The notes under the pieces are model-generated. The model made no database searches and was not told where the DNA came from. It saw only the letters and a program-made list of their open reading frames with translations. Below, piece after piece: positions 6,889-7,344 of a stretch of DNA of 7,344 nucleotides (position 1 is the first letter of the stretch; every line of letters begins with the position of its first letter). The stretch is from assembly GCA_023409175.1 (NCBI GenBank), contig JAEYIG010000034.1, positions 1 through 7,344 on the forward strand, in the 5' to 3' direction. This stretch comes from Pseudomonadota bacterium. GTDB lineage: Bacteria; Pseudomonadota; Gammaproteobacteria; Burkholderiales; Burkholderiaceae_D. A program made the position numbers and the translations under genes.

Positions 6889-7118
6889 AAAGCAAAACCT
6901 GTCTCTGTTTTATCCACCATCCCATTCCTTTCATTTCCCTTTTAATTTTTCTCAAAACTTCCCATCCGCTTTCTGTCATAAAACTGTTCAGTAAGGAGTG
7001 CATCCAATTGCACATCCTGCTGGCTGAAAAATGTTTAGAACAAAAAATATGCTGTTTTTTTCCTGATTCTTCATTTGTGCCAGTAAAGCTTTTATTCAAC
7101 TTACTTTCAGTGTTTAAA
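6889..7118 (+). other. Intergenic region before the DUF389 gene, with an isolated strong Shine-Dalgarno
   Basis: Besides the G-free run, this gap contains TAAGGAG (6992-6998), the strongest ribosome-binding match in the window. It lies nine bases before a TTG (7008) that is in frame with the DUF389 protein. A 5-bp inverted repeat, GTGCA/TGCAC (6998-7013), overlaps the end of that site and the TTG codon. The codons from 7008 to 7118 are open but rich in TTA, ATA, TTT and AAA, unlike the genes nearby. No clear promoter is seen. A minus-strand frame covering 7198-6860 overlaps both flanking genes and is taken as spurious. Confidence 0.4.
6908..6967 (+). terminator. G-free C-rich run after the transporter gene, candidate Rho-utilisation site
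   Basis: Starting 20 nt after the transporter stop codon, the plus strand has 60 consecutive bases without a single G, of which 21 are C. Unstructured, C-rich, G-poor RNA is the typical loading site for Rho. No good intrinsic terminator is present: the only nearby hairpin, AAAAC/GTTTT (6894-6911), is purely A-T except for one pair. If the call is right, it would separate the transporter transcript from the DUF389 gene. Confidence 0.3.
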
Positions 7119-7344
7119 ATGGACAGCTCCAAATCGGATATTGACGACATTTTCTCCAGAATCAAAAAGGCTCTGGTGGCACGATTCAGCCTGCGCATGG
7201 ATCAGGCTGGCGATGATGAAATCGACCATAACATCCGAAACGGAGTCGAGCTGAACGGCACCTACTTATGGACACTGATGTGTGCCATCCTGATTGCATC
7301 CATTGGCCTGAACATCAATTCCCCGGTCGTGGTCATAGGCGCCA
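7119..7344 (+). CDS. DUF389 (TIGR00341-like) hydrophobic membrane protein, N-terminal 75 residues (cut by window edge)
   Basis: Reading from the ATG at 7119 gives MDSSKSDIDDIFSRIKKALV, an acidic and basic soluble stretch, then NGVELNGTYLWTLMCAILIASIGLNINSPVVVIGA up to the edge. The pattern of GVEL-x-GT-x-LW, a membrane helix ending ASIGLN-x-NS, then VVIGA is the characteristic opening of the DUF389 domain, whose next residues are typically an MLISPLMGP-type motif. The family consists of multi-pass membrane proteins of unknown function, found in many bacteria. About 45 soluble residues before the domain fits the family, which favours this ATG. However, no ribosome site precedes it; the in-frame TTG at 7008 with a strong TAAGGAG would add 37 residues (starting HILLAEKCLEQK) that do not look like the family. 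The fragment is too short to show the remaining helices. Confidence 0.75.
   Translation, partial: MDSSKSDIDDIFSRIKKALVARFSLRMDQAGDDEIDHNIRNGVELNGTYLWTLMCAILIASIGLNINSPVVVIGA

Noticed and set aside
6894..6911. AAAAC/GTTTT hairpin after the transporter stop as an intrinsic terminator
   Set aside because: Only five pairs, four of them A-T, with an eight-base loop and no following U-run; it is too weak to call.
6860..7198. A 112-codon minus-strand frame spanning the gap between the transporter and DUF389 genes
   Set aside because: It overlaps coding sequence of both flanking plus-strand genes, resembles no family, and has no clear ribosome site. The gap composition (G-free run on the plus strand) explains its openness.
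1..7344. Novel defence, mobile or CRISPR system
   Set aside because: No transposase, integrase, nuclease module, spacer-repeat array, att-like repeat or tRNA was seen on either strand. The genes are standard chromosomal housekeeping and membrane-protein genes.

Overview
The window is a conserved chromosomal segment from a betaproteobacterium, most likely of the order Burkholderiales. The DNA polymerase III alpha subunit, the MsbA start and the RhlE-type helicase all read like Burkholderiales and Oxalobacteraceae proteins. The base composition looks close to balanced rather than GC-rich, which would fit a genus such as Oxalobacter. That genus assignment is inference from memory of the families, not a database match.

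The left three quarters is a minus-strand block, in transcription order: a DEAD-box RNA helicase of the RhlE type (5579 to 4164), dnaE (4107 to 646), and the first 118 codons of msbA (354 down to the window edge). The helicase and dnaE are 56 bp apart and could share a transcript. A 291 bp gap separates dnaE from msbA. These are housekeeping functions: RNA remodelling, chromosome replication and export of lipid A.

The right quarter is on the plus strand and diverges from the helicase. It holds a bile-acid:sodium-symporter-fold (BASS) membrane transporter (5908 to 6888) and the N-terminal part of a DUF389 hydrophobic membrane protein that runs off the right edge (7119 onward). The 328 bp divergent gap must hold the start regions of both the helicase and the transporter. 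It has the most interesting non-coding structure here: a hairpin that buries the transporter's Shine-Dalgarno sequence, preceded by a long imperfect stem with a pseudoknot-compatible pairing. I recognise no known riboswitch class in it.

The stretch after the transporter contains a 60-nt G-free, C-rich run that looks like a Rho-loading site. I found no mobile element, CRISPR array, tRNA, rRNA or clearly novel multi-gene system. Apart from the leader candidate, this is an ordinary chromosomal region.
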